Assembly (NCBI RefSeq): GCF_034259205.1
Contig: NZ_CP139487.1
Coordinates: 682,001 to 746,000 of the forward strand
Length of the DNA stretch: 64,000 nucleotides
Direction: 5' to 3'
DNA from: Peredibacter starrii
GTDB taxonomy: Bacteria > Bdellovibrionota > Bacteriovoracia > Bacteriovoracales > Bacteriovoracaceae
The notes under the pieces: generated by a model
Told to the model about the DNA's origin: nothing
Database searches by the model: none
What the model saw: the letters and a program-made list of their open reading frames with translations, nothing else
Made by a program: the position numbers and the translations under genes
In this document: piece by piece, positions 54,137-63,664 of the stretch
How positions within the stretch are numbered: the first letter of the stretch is position 1
How the letters are laid out: each line of letters starts with the position of its first letter

Positions 54137-55948
54137 ATGAAAAAGATTAAACAAATATTAATTAACTTAAAGATGACAAAGACTACAATCATGTTCATCT
54201 ACAATGTATTGCCCATCTGGAAATTTAGAAGATTAAATTTAACGCTTTATTGTCTTCTTGGACTTGATGAGAAGGCTGTTGAAAGTTATGGAGATGCGTC
54301 AGGCAATATGATGGAAAAAAAAATGCCCGCAACTTTTTTCAGAGCGCTGAGTAAGTCAGGAGAAAGGAAAATTCTCTCGAAGTGCCTCGAGGGTCAAGCG
54401 AAATTTGAAAATAAAGAAAGTCTTTTAGCCATTATTGAATCATATGTCTTTTTACGGGATGTTCAAAATGCTGAAAAGATTCTTCGGAAGTATCAAGCAG
54501 AATTTAGCAATAAAGAACACTCTTATTTAATGACTAAGCTTTATCTTGCCAAGAATGACTATCGAGCTGCTTTTGATACCGTTTGTAGCTATTTACTTAA
54601 TTTGAAGAGAATCTCAGTCTCTGAACTTCAAAGATGTGAGGTGATTGTAAATAGAATTGGACTTAGTTTTTCTGGCGAGAGAAAAAAAATTGCAGTGATC
54701 TTGGACTCTAGTTCTAATTTGCGAAAGGAAAAAATTATCAAGCTATTTCCTAACGTAGTTTTTACTACCTGGGATTCTAGGATTACGGAGAATAATGTAA
54801 TTCAAACAGTAGTGCTTCCTGGAGTCTTAGTGAGTGAGTCAGAGATGTTCTTTTCTCTGGCCAGAGTTCAATTTTGTTCTCCTGTAGAAAGTGTGATTTA
54901 TTTTAAAGATGTATTAATTTTGCCTTCGTCAGAATTTAGCCGTATTAATGGTGATGTTACCAATAAGAATTTTGTGTCGAGTTTGCCTCATCTGAAGAAT
55001 TTTGATTTGAACAATACTCCTCCAAAGTCATTGTCCAATCAAAAAGTTTTAATTGCACTTGGTGGAGGGATGGGAAATGCAATTCAGCTTACTCCATTTA
55101 TAAATTATCTTCACTTAGTCTATAACTGTGAAATAGATATATTTTTGGAGTCCTCAATTGGATACATGGCTTCTGTTTTCGAAAAATGCGAAAAAATTAA
55201 AAACGTTTGGACTTCTTCTTTAGATATGAATGACAAAATGTATGACGTTTCAATTTTCACAGCATTGTCCTCTTGTGTTTACTGGTTTCCTTCTCGTTAC
55301 CATTTGAATCTAGAGTTGTATTTCCCATTTTTTTCGACAACCAGAACTATCAATGAAGCAGAGTACCCATTTTGGTGTTTGAAGGAACTTGGGTTGATCG
55401 GAAATTACACAAAGCAGGATTATTCTTCTAAATTTATAACTAATGCCAAGTGGAGTTTGGATAAATGCATGAAGAATAGGATTGTGTTTCATGCTGGCAG
55501 TAAAAAGGGGGTATGGGATAAAAAGAAATGGCCTCATTTTGAGAACCTCGCTCTAAAATTTGCAAAAAAAGGATTTGAAGTCATATCTGTTGGAGGTGCT
55601 GACGAGTATGTGAGTGGTACTCGTAACTTAACGAATCTCCCATTGATTGATACGGTCGAAGTGTTAAAAAGCTCAAGAGTTTTAATTTCAAATGACAGTG
55701 GAGTAATGCATGTAGGTGATGCTCTCGGACTTCCTCTGGTGGCCTTGTTTGGTCCTTCTTCTACTACAAAAAATAAACCCTTAAGACGTTATAGTGAAGT
55801 TATTAGTCTTGAGATGGAGTGCTCTCCATGTCAGTTTTCTAAGCTTCTTATTGCATGTCCTTCAAATAAGTGTATGAAGGAGATTTCCCCTGATCATGTC
55901 GCTGAAAAAGTCCTCAGTCTGATTGAGAAGTCTCATGTTGTAATGTGA
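54137..55948 (+). CDS. GT9 (heptosyltransferase-like) protein with long N-terminal extension
   Basis: A 603-residue protein. The C-terminal half from about residue 300 is a GT9 fold: IALGGGMGNAIQLTPFI, KKWPHFENLALKFAKKG, ISNDSGVMHVGDALGLPLVALFGPSS. The first 200 residues are helical with paired-helix pattern (YVFLRDVQNAEKILRKYQ, KLYLAKNDYRAAFDTV), which reads as TPR-like. GT9 alone is about 350 residues, so the extension is extra. It may recruit partners. A Cys-rich tail (CSPCQFSKLLIACPSNKC) is close to the C-terminus. Confidence 0.8.
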   Translation: MKKIKQILINLKMTKTTIMFIYNVLPIWKFRRLNLTLYCLLGLDEKAVESYGDASGNMMEKKMPATFFRALSKSGERKILSKCLEGQAKFENKESLLAIIESYVFLRDVQNAEKILRKYQAEFSNKEHSYLMTKLYLAKNDYRAAFDTVCSYLLNLKRISVSELQRCEVIVNRIGLSFSGERKKIAVILDSSSNLRKEKIIKLFPNVVFTTWDSRITENNVIQTVVLPGVLVSESEMFFSLARVQFCSPVESVIYFKDVLILPSSEFSRINGDVTNKNFVSSLPHLKNFDLNNTPPKSLSNQKVLIALGGGMGNAIQLTPFINYLHLVYNCEIDIFLESSIGYMASVFEKCEKIKNVWTSSLDMNDKMYDVSIFTALSSCVYWFPSRYHLNLELYFPFFSTTRTINEAEYPFWCLKELGLIGNYTKQDYSSKFITNAKWSLDKCMKNRIVFHAGSKKGVWDKKKWPHFENLALKFAKKGFEVISVGGADEYVSGTRNLTNLPLIDTVEVLKSSRVLISNDSGVMHVGDALGLPLVALFGPSSTTKNKPLRRYSEVISLEMECSPCQFSKLLIACPSNKCMKEISPDHVAEKVLSLIEKSHVVM

Positions 55949-55956
55949 TTAATACA

Positions 55957-56670
55957 CTAACTATATAAATTGCTCATCTTACATGCATTTGAAATAAGCC
56001 CTATCGTTTCTCGAGAATGAGACAAGATATAAACTTCATCTGGTGTGTAAGTGACTGGGTCGAAGTCATATATTCTAATCCAGTACAAGTCACTGCAAGT
56101 TTCAGAAAGAAGATTTGAAAAGTCTTTTCCATAATGTCTGAAGTGTCCATGTTGAGCTTCGTCTGGATATCCCCAATCTATAGTTTTTGGCATTGAGATA
56201 GTTTGCGGAACCGATATAAAAATGAAGCCAGTCTTGTTAATAATCCGGGCAAGCTCCTTAAGTGCTTTCTTGTCATCTTGAACATGCTCTAATACATGAT
56301 TAATGATTATGACATCATAACTTTCTGAATCCCTGTCAATTGCTTGTACATCGAGGCTATTTTCACCATCATATATTGATGTCTCAAAGCTTTTGAACCA
56401 GTCTGGGGAGAATGAAGGGTCATTTGAAAATCTCAAAGCTGCTAAGTTGTTGAAACCAAAAATTTCTTGAAGCTGAAGAGATATTTTCCTTTGGATACGA
56501 TGCCGTTCAAGGGATTTGCAGGATATACATCTAGGATAAAGGCCTGTTGGAGAACGTCTGCAATTAGGGCCAAGTGTAAATTTTCTTGACTTGCAAATGT
56601 TACAATCTGTGAGATACGTAGTTCTTGGAATGCTTATTTTTTGTAATATTCGCGTGGTCAATTTTTTCAT
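55957..56670 (-). CDS. Class I methyltransferase with N-terminal Cys cluster
   Basis: A 237-residue protein. CNICKS, CRRS and CISCKSLERHR give a zinc-binding cluster; the methyltransferase part has VIIINHVLEHVQDDKKALKELARIINKTGFIFISVP, typical of sugar-directed methyltransferases, but the motif I G-x-G loop is not well formed (SIYDGENSLDVQAID). It could be a diverged or inactive member. It overlaps the upstream GT2 gene by four bases (ATGA). Confidence 0.72.
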   Translation of the reverse strand: MKKLTTRILQKISIPRTTYLTDCNICKSRKFTLGPNCRRSPTGLYPRCISCKSLERHRIQRKISLQLQEIFGFNNLAALRFSNDPSFSPDWFKSFETSIYDGENSLDVQAIDRDSESYDVIIINHVLEHVQDDKKALKELARIINKTGFIFISVPQTISMPKTIDWGYPDEAQHGHFRHYGKDFSNLLSETCSDLYWIRIYDFDPVTYTPDEVYILSHSRETIGLISNACKMSNLYS

Positions 56671-57605
56671 TCGCCCTCATTTGTTACTTTGTTCAGCTTC
56701 ATCACATGATTTCTGAAAGATCTTGTTATTTGAGTAAGACTTTCTTTAGCAAAGAAAATGATGAATTCTGGACCTAGCCATCTTACTGTCATGAACATAA
56801 AAAGAGGAAGGATCTTTTTTTCAACAATCATCCTCTCACCAAGTCGTCTACAGGCTATTTTATAAAAAGGAGATTTGTATTGCTTAAATTTCCGATTTTG
56901 GATTAAATGAAACTTCAGATCTCTGTATACCTTAATAATATCTAAACTTTGTTTCCCCACAGGTTTTGTTACAATTGAGTTATTTCTCAATGTGTATACG
57001 TACATCGGTTTCTTTATAATAGCGACTTTAGGAAATGACAGATAGTATCTCCAATTAAAATCTAGATCTGCTCCAATCCTATATGCTGAAAATTTTAAAT
57101 TTATCCTTCTTATGTTTTCACTTTTGTAAACTTTATTCCAAAGGCCGCCATTAATCTTGTGAATGTATTCTTCATTCATCTCAATCTTTTCTGGCCAATC
57201 ATCAAAATGGAAATGTTTTGAAAATGTCCCGTCTTTTTCGAGATATCTGCTAGAACTACACAGGGATGAATCAGTCGTTTGTGTCTCGCAGCCGGTAACT
57301 AAAGACTCATATCCATTATTCTCCATCCAATCATCTGAATCAATGAAACCAATATATTTCCCTTTAGCATGTCTTAGACCAAGATTTCGACAAGCGTATG
57401 CGCCTTTATTTTCTGAATGGAATAATTTAAATCGCGGATCTTTAGCAATATGTGCTTCGGCGATTGAGACGGAATTATCAGTTGATGAATCATTTATTAT
57501 CAGAATTTCAATATCCTCGAGTGTCTGGCTTGATAAGCTATCTAGACATCTTTGAACTCTTGTTTGGTCATTGAATAATGGAAGAATTACAGAAAGTGTA
57601 GGCAT
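56667..57605 (-). CDS. GT2-family glycosyltransferase
   Basis: A 312-residue GT-A enzyme. SVILPLFNDQTRVQRCLDSLSSQ, ILIINDSSTDNS, FIDSDDWMENNGYE (SDD metal site) and GGLWNKVYK are standard. The C-terminal 100 residues are basic and hydrophobic (FMFMTVRWLGPEFIIFFAK), so it may sit on the membrane. First gene of a two-gene minus-strand operon with the Cys-cluster methyltransferase. Confidence 0.87.
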   Translation of the reverse strand: MPTLSVILPLFNDQTRVQRCLDSLSSQTLEDIEILIINDSSTDNSVSIAEAHIAKDPRFKLFHSENKGAYACRNLGLRHAKGKYIGFIDSDDWMENNGYESLVTGCETQTTDSSLCSSSRYLEKDGTFSKHFHFDDWPEKIEMNEEYIHKINGGLWNKVYKSENIRRINLKFSAYRIGADLDFNWRYYLSFPKVAIIKKPMYVYTLRNNSIVTKPVGKQSLDIIKVYRDLKFHLIQNRKFKQYKSPFYKIACRRLGERMIVEKKILPLFMFMTVRWLGPEFIIFFAKESLTQITRSFRNHVMKLNKVTNEGE

Positions 57606-57795
57606 AGTTAATGTTATGAATTTTCGTTTTTTTAAATTGGCAGCAGTATATCCTTTTCTTTCCTGTTAGTGGAAGGGGGGCTAACGGTCTTTGAGTCGTT
57701 GACTGTAGAAGGATGCTTTGCGTTGATAATTCGTACATAGATTTTATTAATTTGTAGAGTAATAATATAGTTTTCGATGACTTAAAAAGGTGAAG

Positions 57796-58773
57796 ATGGA
57801 AAAGCTGACACTGATTTTTCTACAAGGATTAGGAAATTCCATATTAAATTTCCCTATTTATTATAGTCTGATTCAAAAATACGATGTTGAAATACTGACC
57901 TATAAGAATGGAAGTTCTGATTTCTATAGAGAGCTTGGTGCCAAAGTTACCGAGGTGGCTTCACTTAAAGATTTACTTGTTAAAAGCTATCGTAATAAAT
58001 CGGACATAGTAATTACTCTATATCCTAACTGGAGAAGGGAATTAGTTGCTATAAATCTTGCTGATGGTCTTCGTAAATACCATTTTAAAATACCGAAATT
58101 GAGTCAATATTTCATTGGCCGATGCCTTGAAGTTGATCATGAAATTCATGATGTGGAAAATAACCTTAGAATTCTAAGGGTGCTAGGTTTAAAGGCATCT
58201 CCGTATCGGGATTACCTTGTTTCTAAAACTAAGTCATCATTTACGGGAAAGTACATTGTTCTTCACCCAACAGCATCAACGATGAACAAGTATTATCCTT
58301 TAGATTTTTGGCAGGAACTTGTCGATAGATTAAGTTTGAAGTTTGATAGAATATTCATTCTTTGCGGCCACAAAGAAGAGGAGAAAAACTTTTGCGGTCA
58401 GATTGTCGGTGAGAAAGTAGAACTCAAAATTGGCTTAAAATTTAATGAATTATTTTCTTTGATCAATGGGACTGAATTCTTTATAGGCCTAGATTCCTCT
58501 ATGATGCATTTAGCGGCTCTATTCGATAAGAAAATCTATGCACTTTGGTCATTTGCAGACATGCGGAGAATTTATCCCTATTCTTCCGATGTTTCAATTA
58601 TTGCCCCTGTCGAGGTCCTTGAAACAAATGATTTTAAATATCCTAAAAGTGAGTTGCCATGGTTGAAGCGTATGAGTGGTGGGGAGATGTTAAAAATTAT
58701 AGAGGGCAAGTCTCAACCAAATAAAAGAAAGACAGATTTAAATAATAACGATGTCAAAATTTATGTCTATTAA
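57796..58773 (+). CDS. GT9-like heptosyltransferase family protein
   Basis: A 325-residue protein from the ATG at 57796, preceded by AAAAAGG five bases away; a GTG at 57790 is less likely. LIFLQGLGNSILNFPIYYSL is the N-terminal glycine motif, YIVLHPTASTMNKYYPLDFWQEL and GLDSSMMHLAALFDKKIYALW match the GT9 C-terminal half. It adds a heptose or other sugar to core or repeat unit. The 184-base gap in front shows an imperfect GTTAG/CTAAC hairpin near 57667. Confidence 0.78.
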   Translation: MEKLTLIFLQGLGNSILNFPIYYSLIQKYDVEILTYKNGSSDFYRELGAKVTEVASLKDLLVKSYRNKSDIVITLYPNWRRELVAINLADGLRKYHFKIPKLSQYFIGRCLEVDHEIHDVENNLRILRVLGLKASPYRDYLVSKTKSSFTGKYIVLHPTASTMNKYYPLDFWQELVDRLSLKFDRIFILCGHKEEEKNFCGQIVGEKVELKIGLKFNELFSLINGTEFFIGLDSSMMHLAALFDKKIYALWSFADMRRIYPYSSDVSIIAPVEVLETNDFKYPKSELPWLKRMSGGEMLKIIEGKSQPNKRKTDLNNNDVKIYVY

Positions 58774-58790
58774 TTGGGTTAACAAGAGTT

Positions 58791-59549
58791 TCAAAATTTT
58801 CGGTATTTCACGATACCATTCGTAGCATAGAATAAAAAATAATATAATGCTTCAATACGACCCATTCCTAGATAATTTCTATAAATCGACCATTGCGAGA
58901 GTGCTTTCTTGAACTTATTTGATGATAACGAAATATGGCCGATTTTATAATTGGTTAGTGAGTCTTCAGATGCCCGATAAGCGACTTTAATTCTTTTAAG
59001 TAGATGGATCCAAAAGACATAATCTTGGCCACGTTTTAATGAAGGTACCATTCTTAAAGAGCCAAGCACTTCTCTACGAATCATAACTGTCGATGTACAG
59101 ATATGACATGTTTTTAGGATATCTTTCAGTGTAATTTGTTTAGGTGTCTTAATGACTTTTCCACCAATTTTGTTATCTGAAATTTTGCGGTAATTGGTAT
59201 AGATAAAATCTACCTGGTTTTTTTCGAGGAAATCTTTCGAAGTCTCCAACTTTTTTGGCTCCCATAGATCGTCGACATCTAGAAATGCGATAAACATCCC
59301 TCGTGCTAAATCTAGGCCAGCGTTCCTAGCAACGGCAGCTCCTTGGTTTTTATCAAGATAAATTGGCTTTATGCGAGAGTCATCTTTTGATAATGTAATG
59401 AGAGTTTCCCTAGAGCTGTCAGTAGAGGAGTCGTCTATCAAAATCCATTCCCAATCAGTTAAAGTCTGCAACTTCAACGATTGATAGGCATCATTTATAA
59501 AATTTTGCCCATTAAAAACCGGGGTAATAATTGATACTCTTGGATTCAT
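58791..59549 (-). CDS. GT2-family glycosyltransferase
   Basis: A 252-residue GT-A enzyme with SIITPVFNGQNFINDAYQSL, WILIDDSSTDSS, FLDVDDLWEPKKL (DVDD metal site) and CTSTVMIRREVL. Short, lacking a C-terminal extension. It is divergent from the wecA-like gene and convergent with the GT9-like gene, which it leaves 17 bases apart. Confidence 0.87.
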   Translation of the reverse strand: MNPRVSIITPVFNGQNFINDAYQSLKLQTLTDWEWILIDDSSTDSSRETLITLSKDDSRIKPIYLDKNQGAAVARNAGLDLARGMFIAFLDVDDLWEPKKLETSKDFLEKNQVDFIYTNYRKISDNKIGGKVIKTPKQITLKDILKTCHICTSTVMIRREVLGSLRMVPSLKRGQDYVFWIHLLKRIKVAYRASEDSLTNYKIGHISLSSNKFKKALSQWSIYRNYLGMGRIEALYYFLFYATNGIVKYRKF

Positions 59550-59621
59550 GCTGCAACGTTCTGGTTAAAAAAAGAAATCTTAATTTGAAATACTGCAAAA
59601 AATTTCCTTAAATTATCGCCT

Positions 59622-60725
59622 ATGTTATTAGCCTTGGCTTCATTTATTACCTCTTTAACAATAGCTTTTTTTGCTATTCCTTCAATTATAAAAATTGCAG
59701 AAATTAAACACCTTTTTGATGTCCCAGACGAACGCAAGCTTCACAATTCGAATGTCCCAACACTTGGTGGCTTAGCGATTTTTGCTGGAATGATTTTTTC
59801 ACTCACTTTCTGGTCAAGCCAGAAAGAAATTGTTGAGCTTCAATACATCATTTCGTCGATCATCGTTTTATTTTTTATTGGGATGAAGGATGACCTTTTC
59901 AACCTTGTTCATTACAAAAAATTGGCTGGTCAGCTCTTGGCCGCATTTATTTTAGTCCATTGGGCTGGAATTCGAGTTACGAGTTTTTTTGGTATCTTTG
60001 GAATCTATGGATTAGATATTTATTCTTCCTACGCCTTTAGTGTATTTACGATGGTAGTAATAACGAATGCAATGAATCTTGTTGATGGTATTGATTGCCT
60101 GGCCGGCTCCGTGGGGATCTTCGCCACTGCGGCTTTTGGAGCTTGGTTTTTTGCAGCAGAACAAATGCAATACGTGGTTCTTTCGGCTTCGTTAATGGGG
60201 TCGCTGGCAGCATTTCTTTATTACAATAGAACGCCGGCCAAGATCTTCATGGGCGATACCGGCTCATTAATGGTTGGAATCGTTCTCAGCATCCTAGCGA
60301 TTAAATTTATCGAAATGAACCGAATCATTCCGTTAAATGGTCCCCATAAGATCCGTCGCATACCGGTGGTAACTATCGCAATACTAATTATTCCACTCTT
60401 TGATACCCTCAGGGTTTTTACGATTCGCATTCTCCAAGGGAAATCACCTTTTAATCCGGACAGAAACCATCTTCATCATTTGTTAACAGACATTGGTCTG
60501 GGCCATATAAAGACAACCGTAATCTTAATAAGTTTTAATACTCTGATGGTAGGAGTTGCATTCGCAATGCAAAGAGTTCGAAGCGAGATTATCTTGTGTG
60601 TAATACTTTTGAACTGTCTTGCTGCTTCTTATTTCTTGGCTTATCTCAGAAATAAGAAAAAAGGTTATGGGATGGTAAAATTGATGCCTAGACCGGCAGG
60701 TATCTCAAAGGCCAAAAGCGAATAG
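59622..60725 (+). CDS. wecA: WecA-like polyprenyl-phosphate sugar-1-phosphate transferase
   Basis: A 367-residue inner-membrane protein with about ten helices of the MraY/WecA family. MKDDLFNL (Mg-binding DD), TNAMNLVDGIDCLAG and KIFMGDTGSLMVG are all present, as is the HHLLTDIGLGH histidine motif that binds the lipid carrier. It attaches a HexNAc-1-phosphate to undecaprenyl phosphate, starting repeat-unit assembly. Its TAG abuts the CTA-read stop of the next gene (TAGCTA). Confidence 0.87.
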   Translation: MLLALASFITSLTIAFFAIPSIIKIAEIKHLFDVPDERKLHNSNVPTLGGLAIFAGMIFSLTFWSSQKEIVELQYIISSIIVLFFIGMKDDLFNLVHYKKLAGQLLAAFILVHWAGIRVTSFFGIFGIYGLDIYSSYAFSVFTMVVITNAMNLVDGIDCLAGSVGIFATAAFGAWFFAAEQMQYVVLSASLMGSLAAFLYYNRTPAKIFMGDTGSLMVGIVLSILAIKFIEMNRIIPLNGPHKIRRIPVVTIAILIIPLFDTLRVFTIRILQGKSPFNPDRNHLHHLLTDIGLGHIKTTVILISFNTLMVGVAFAMQRVRSEIILCVILLNCLAASYFLAYLRNKKKGYGMVKLMPRPAGISKAKSE

Positions 60726-62003
60726 CTATTGGCCAGCTCCAGAAATAACAGTCTTGATAGTTTTAAGAATGACAAGAACATCCAACCACAAACTTCTGTT
60801 CTTTACATAAAATAGATCGTATTGCAGTTTTTCAGCCGAATCTTCCTGAGAGAATCCGTATCTGAAAGTTACTTGCGCCCAACCGGTTACACCTGGCTTA
60901 ACCAAATGTCTTAGATTGTAGAATGGAATATTGGGGGCCAGTTTATCCTTAATGATTTCTGGCCTCTCTGGACGAGGTCCAACCAGACTCATTTCTCCAC
61001 GGATAATATTAATCAGCTGAGGGAGTTCATCTAAACGTGTCTTTCGAAGAAATTTTCCAATTGTTGTAACCCGAGCATCCCCAGGTTTTGCCCATTGAGC
61101 TCCGTTCTTTTCAGCATCAACCACCATTGAGCGAAGCTTGTAGAGCTTAAATGGCTTGTTGTTTTGACCGGTTCTAATCTGCTTAAAAATAATCGGACGA
61201 CCATGAAAAATAAGCAGAGTAGGGATTAGAATAGCGGCTACCGGTATTAGTAAAATAAGCATGAGGATAGCCGCAGTCTTATCAATGGCAAGCTTCAAAA
61301 AGTCGTATGAGCGGCTCTCTTGGTGCCCGCAGTATTCAATGAACCAAGATTCGTCGATTGCCTTAATAGGGATTTTACCTGAAATTTTCTCAGCAAACTG
61401 AGCAAGGTCCATGATTTCTACGGAGCCAAGCAAAGAAAAGACTTTTTGATAATCTTCAGCATTCACAAAATTTCTTTCAATTGCAATTAACTCTGCACTT
61501 TCTGGAATACCTTTATTCGTAGAAACGATCTTATAACCTAGGAATGGTTTACGCGCAATTTCTTCTTGCACCATTGTTAAGGTTTCAGGAGATCCAATTA
61601 AGACGGTTTCTCGTAAACGTCGATCCTTGGAAAAGAACGTGAAAAAGAATTTTCTCCACCCATACATAAGTAGAATTGTGATCAAGCCAATAAGTACTAG
61701 ATTCGTTTTAGGTGTTACCCCAACTTTTTCAATTGGGAAAAGATAGATGATAATGAATGAAGCAACGATTGAAAGAAATGTACTACGAAGAATCGAGATA
61801 GGGAGCCCGGCTGGATTATACGTTCTTAAAGTATACAGACCTTCAATGAAATATAGCAAAATCCAAATCGGAAAAATAAAGCTAAAGAGGTTATAGTGCT
61901 CTTGAAGGCCTTTATTTCTAACAGCGATAACAATTGTTAGAGATAAAAATAGGATTAAACTGTCTACGATAAGTAGAAGGATGGTTTTAGCTCTGTTGGA
62001 CAT
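60726..62003 (-). CDS. WbaP/WcaJ-type polyprenyl glycosylphosphotransferase
   Basis: A 425-residue protein with four N-terminal membrane helices, a central nucleotide-like domain (about residues 120-220), and a C-terminal bacterial sugar transferase domain: GRPIIFKQIRTGQNNKPFKLYKLRSMV, KTRLDELPQLINIIRGEMSLVGPRPERPE and VKPGVTGWAQV. It transfers hexose-1-phosphate to undecaprenyl phosphate. Thus a second initiating enzyme in the locus. Overlaps the ligase-like gene by 17 bases. Confidence 0.9.
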   Translation of the reverse strand: MSNRAKTILLLIVDSLILFLSLTIVIAVRNKGLQEHYNLFSFIFPIWILLYFIEGLYTLRTYNPAGLPISILRSTFLSIVASFIIIYLFPIEKVGVTPKTNLVLIGLITILLMYGWRKFFFTFFSKDRRLRETVLIGSPETLTMVQEEIARKPFLGYKIVSTNKGIPESAELIAIERNFVNAEDYQKVFSLLGSVEIMDLAQFAEKISGKIPIKAIDESWFIEYCGHQESRSYDFLKLAIDKTAAILMLILLIPVAAILIPTLLIFHGRPIIFKQIRTGQNNKPFKLYKLRSMVVDAEKNGAQWAKPGDARVTTIGKFLRKTRLDELPQLINIIRGEMSLVGPRPERPEIIKDKLAPNIPFYNLRHLVKPGVTGWAQVTFRYGFSQEDSAEKLQYDLFYVKNRSLWLDVLVILKTIKTVISGAGQ

Positions 62004-63153
62004 ATTTTTTACTCATTGTGCTGATAGCGTAAACAAAGAAGATCATACTGGCATTATTTGCATCAAAGGTAACTTCAAATTGACTTGAAACAACAAAGGC
62101 GACTCCCATAGGAACGATGAGTGCCCTATTTAGTCCTCCGGTCTTGAAAGCATGGATGGCCCAAGAAATTAGCCAACCTAGAAAGAAAAAGAGACCAATG
62201 AAACCAGTTCCAGAAGTAATTTCTAGAAAAAGATTGTGCGAGTGAGCATCATCGTAACTTTTGGCATCGAGATTATATTGATTTTTAATCCTTTTAAGCT
62301 GCGAGTGAAAGTTGGAGAGTCCCCAGCCTAAGACTGGTTTCTCTTGGATAGCGATGATTGCTGATTGCCATTGGCTTCTTCTAATAACATCTGAGGAGTT
62401 ATTTTTATTAACCAGAAATCGTGACTCATATTTTCCGGAACCAAATAAATACATTCCACCTAGTCCTAAAACCCCTAAAACAGCTAGTCCACCTAAAGTA
62501 AGTCCAAGTTTTGGTTTATAGAAATAAAGTAGGAATGGAAGACCACATAAGAAACCTAGAAGAGCTCCTCTTGTATAAGTCAGATACATCCCCATAAAGC
62601 CAATAAGAAATGCCACTGCCCCTAATTTGAAGTTAAGCCAGTTTTTAGTTTTATCATGATGTAAAAGAGAACCTAAAAGCATCAGCAGCATCATGGCTGA
62701 ACCGTAACCATACCTCATTGTTTCAGTTAAACTGCTGACTCGGGCTTCGCCAGATATAAAGAACTCCCACGCAGCATAAAGGCCAGCTACGATCATTGAA
62801 ACTAGAAATGTACTGGTGAGAAAAGTTTTTATTTTATCGGTAGTTTCCTTTACCCAAACTCTTAAGACATAAATTCCACCTACTCCGAAAAGAAAATATT
62901 TGATACGACCAAAGTTCTTTCCAGGTTTGGGGACAACGTCAAAGTTTATAACAAGGCTGATAAAAGCCACAAATGCGAATGCGAGCAAGAACCATGCGCT
63001 TTTAGGTAATTTGTAATCATTATTTTTAATTGCCCAATATGAATAGTAACAAAGCGGAATAACAAATAGGACTTGATAGGCGGAGAGAATACTAACAGAA
63101 GTTAGAATTCCAGCGGCCAGGAAGAAGAATGAGGCAGAAGTTAATTTATTCAT
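61987..63153 (-). CDS. O-antigen ligase/polymerase family (WaaL/Wzy) protein
   Basis: A 388-residue membrane protein with about 10-12 helices of the Wzy_C superfamily. The large periplasmic loop has RRSQWQSAIIAIQEKPVLGWGLSNFHSQL and DDAHSHNLFLEITSGTGFIGL, the usual family segments (Arg and His needed for ligation). It either polymerises repeats or joins them to lipid A-core. A GTG at 63177 would add eight residues; the ATG at 63153 is preferred. Confidence 0.82.
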   Translation of the reverse strand: MNKLTSASFFFLAAGILTSVSILSAYQVLFVIPLCYYSYWAIKNNDYKLPKSAWFLLAFAFVAFISLVINFDVVPKPGKNFGRIKYFLFGVGGIYVLRVWVKETTDKIKTFLTSTFLVSMIVAGLYAAWEFFISGEARVSSLTETMRYGYGSAMMLLMLLGSLLHHDKTKNWLNFKLGAVAFLIGFMGMYLTYTRGALLGFLCGLPFLLYFYKPKLGLTLGGLAVLGVLGLGGMYLFGSGKYESRFLVNKNNSSDVIRRSQWQSAIIAIQEKPVLGWGLSNFHSQLKRIKNQYNLDAKSYDDAHSHNLFLEITSGTGFIGLFFFLGWLISWAIHAFKTGGLNRALIVPMGVAFVVSSQFEVTFDANNASMIFFVYAISTMSKKYVQQS

Positions 63154-63247
63154 GTGAAAAAAGGTAGCAGAGACCACCGCGTCAGTCTAGAAATTTGGGG
63201 GATTGACCCATCTGGCCATTATAGGAGTTGTGTTAAGATTTAGCTTC

Positions 63248-63664
63248 ATGAATAGATTACTTTTTTTGGTATTTCTTACTTCTTTATTCGGAGCCTGCAG
63301 TTCCGATCAAACGATCGTTCAAGGTTTTGCCGAGAAAGAGCTGAGTAGCGTGATCCAAAGGATTCGTGGATTAACACCCCAAGAAACTCTGAATAAACTC
63401 GGTAGTCCTGCGATACATGGAAAGTGCAAATCCTGTGGTGCTAAAAATCTCTACCGCATTATTTATTTGAATAGGGACATGAGAAGGTTTTATCTCGATC
63501 TTTCTTACAACACAGACATGGAAGTTGATTGTGTTGTTTTAGACTTTCTACCGAACCCTAAGTTAAAAAAATACGCTTTCTCGAAATACTCCATTCATAA
63601 AAACTGCAATCAAAGAGATGGAGAAATTATGAAGTTACAACAAATTCTAGATAATCCTCAATGA
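63248..63664 (+). CDS. Small predicted lipoprotein
   Basis: A 138-residue protein from the ATG at 63248, with a signal peptide (FLVFLTSLFGAC) and Cys after GA, then SSDQ, as in outer-membrane lipoproteins. The longer reading from 63203 lacks a signal. TPQETLNKLGSPAIHGKC has a BamE/SmpA-type pattern, similar to the lipoprotein at 18177. Four Cys (KCKSCG, VDC, NC) may form disulfides. Function unknown. Confidence 0.65.
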   Translation: MNRLLFLVFLTSLFGACSSDQTIVQGFAEKELSSVIQRIRGLTPQETLNKLGSPAIHGKCKSCGAKNLYRIIYLNRDMRRFYLDLSYNTDMEVDCVVLDFLPNPKLKKYAFSKYSIHKNCNQRDGEIMKLQQILDNPQ

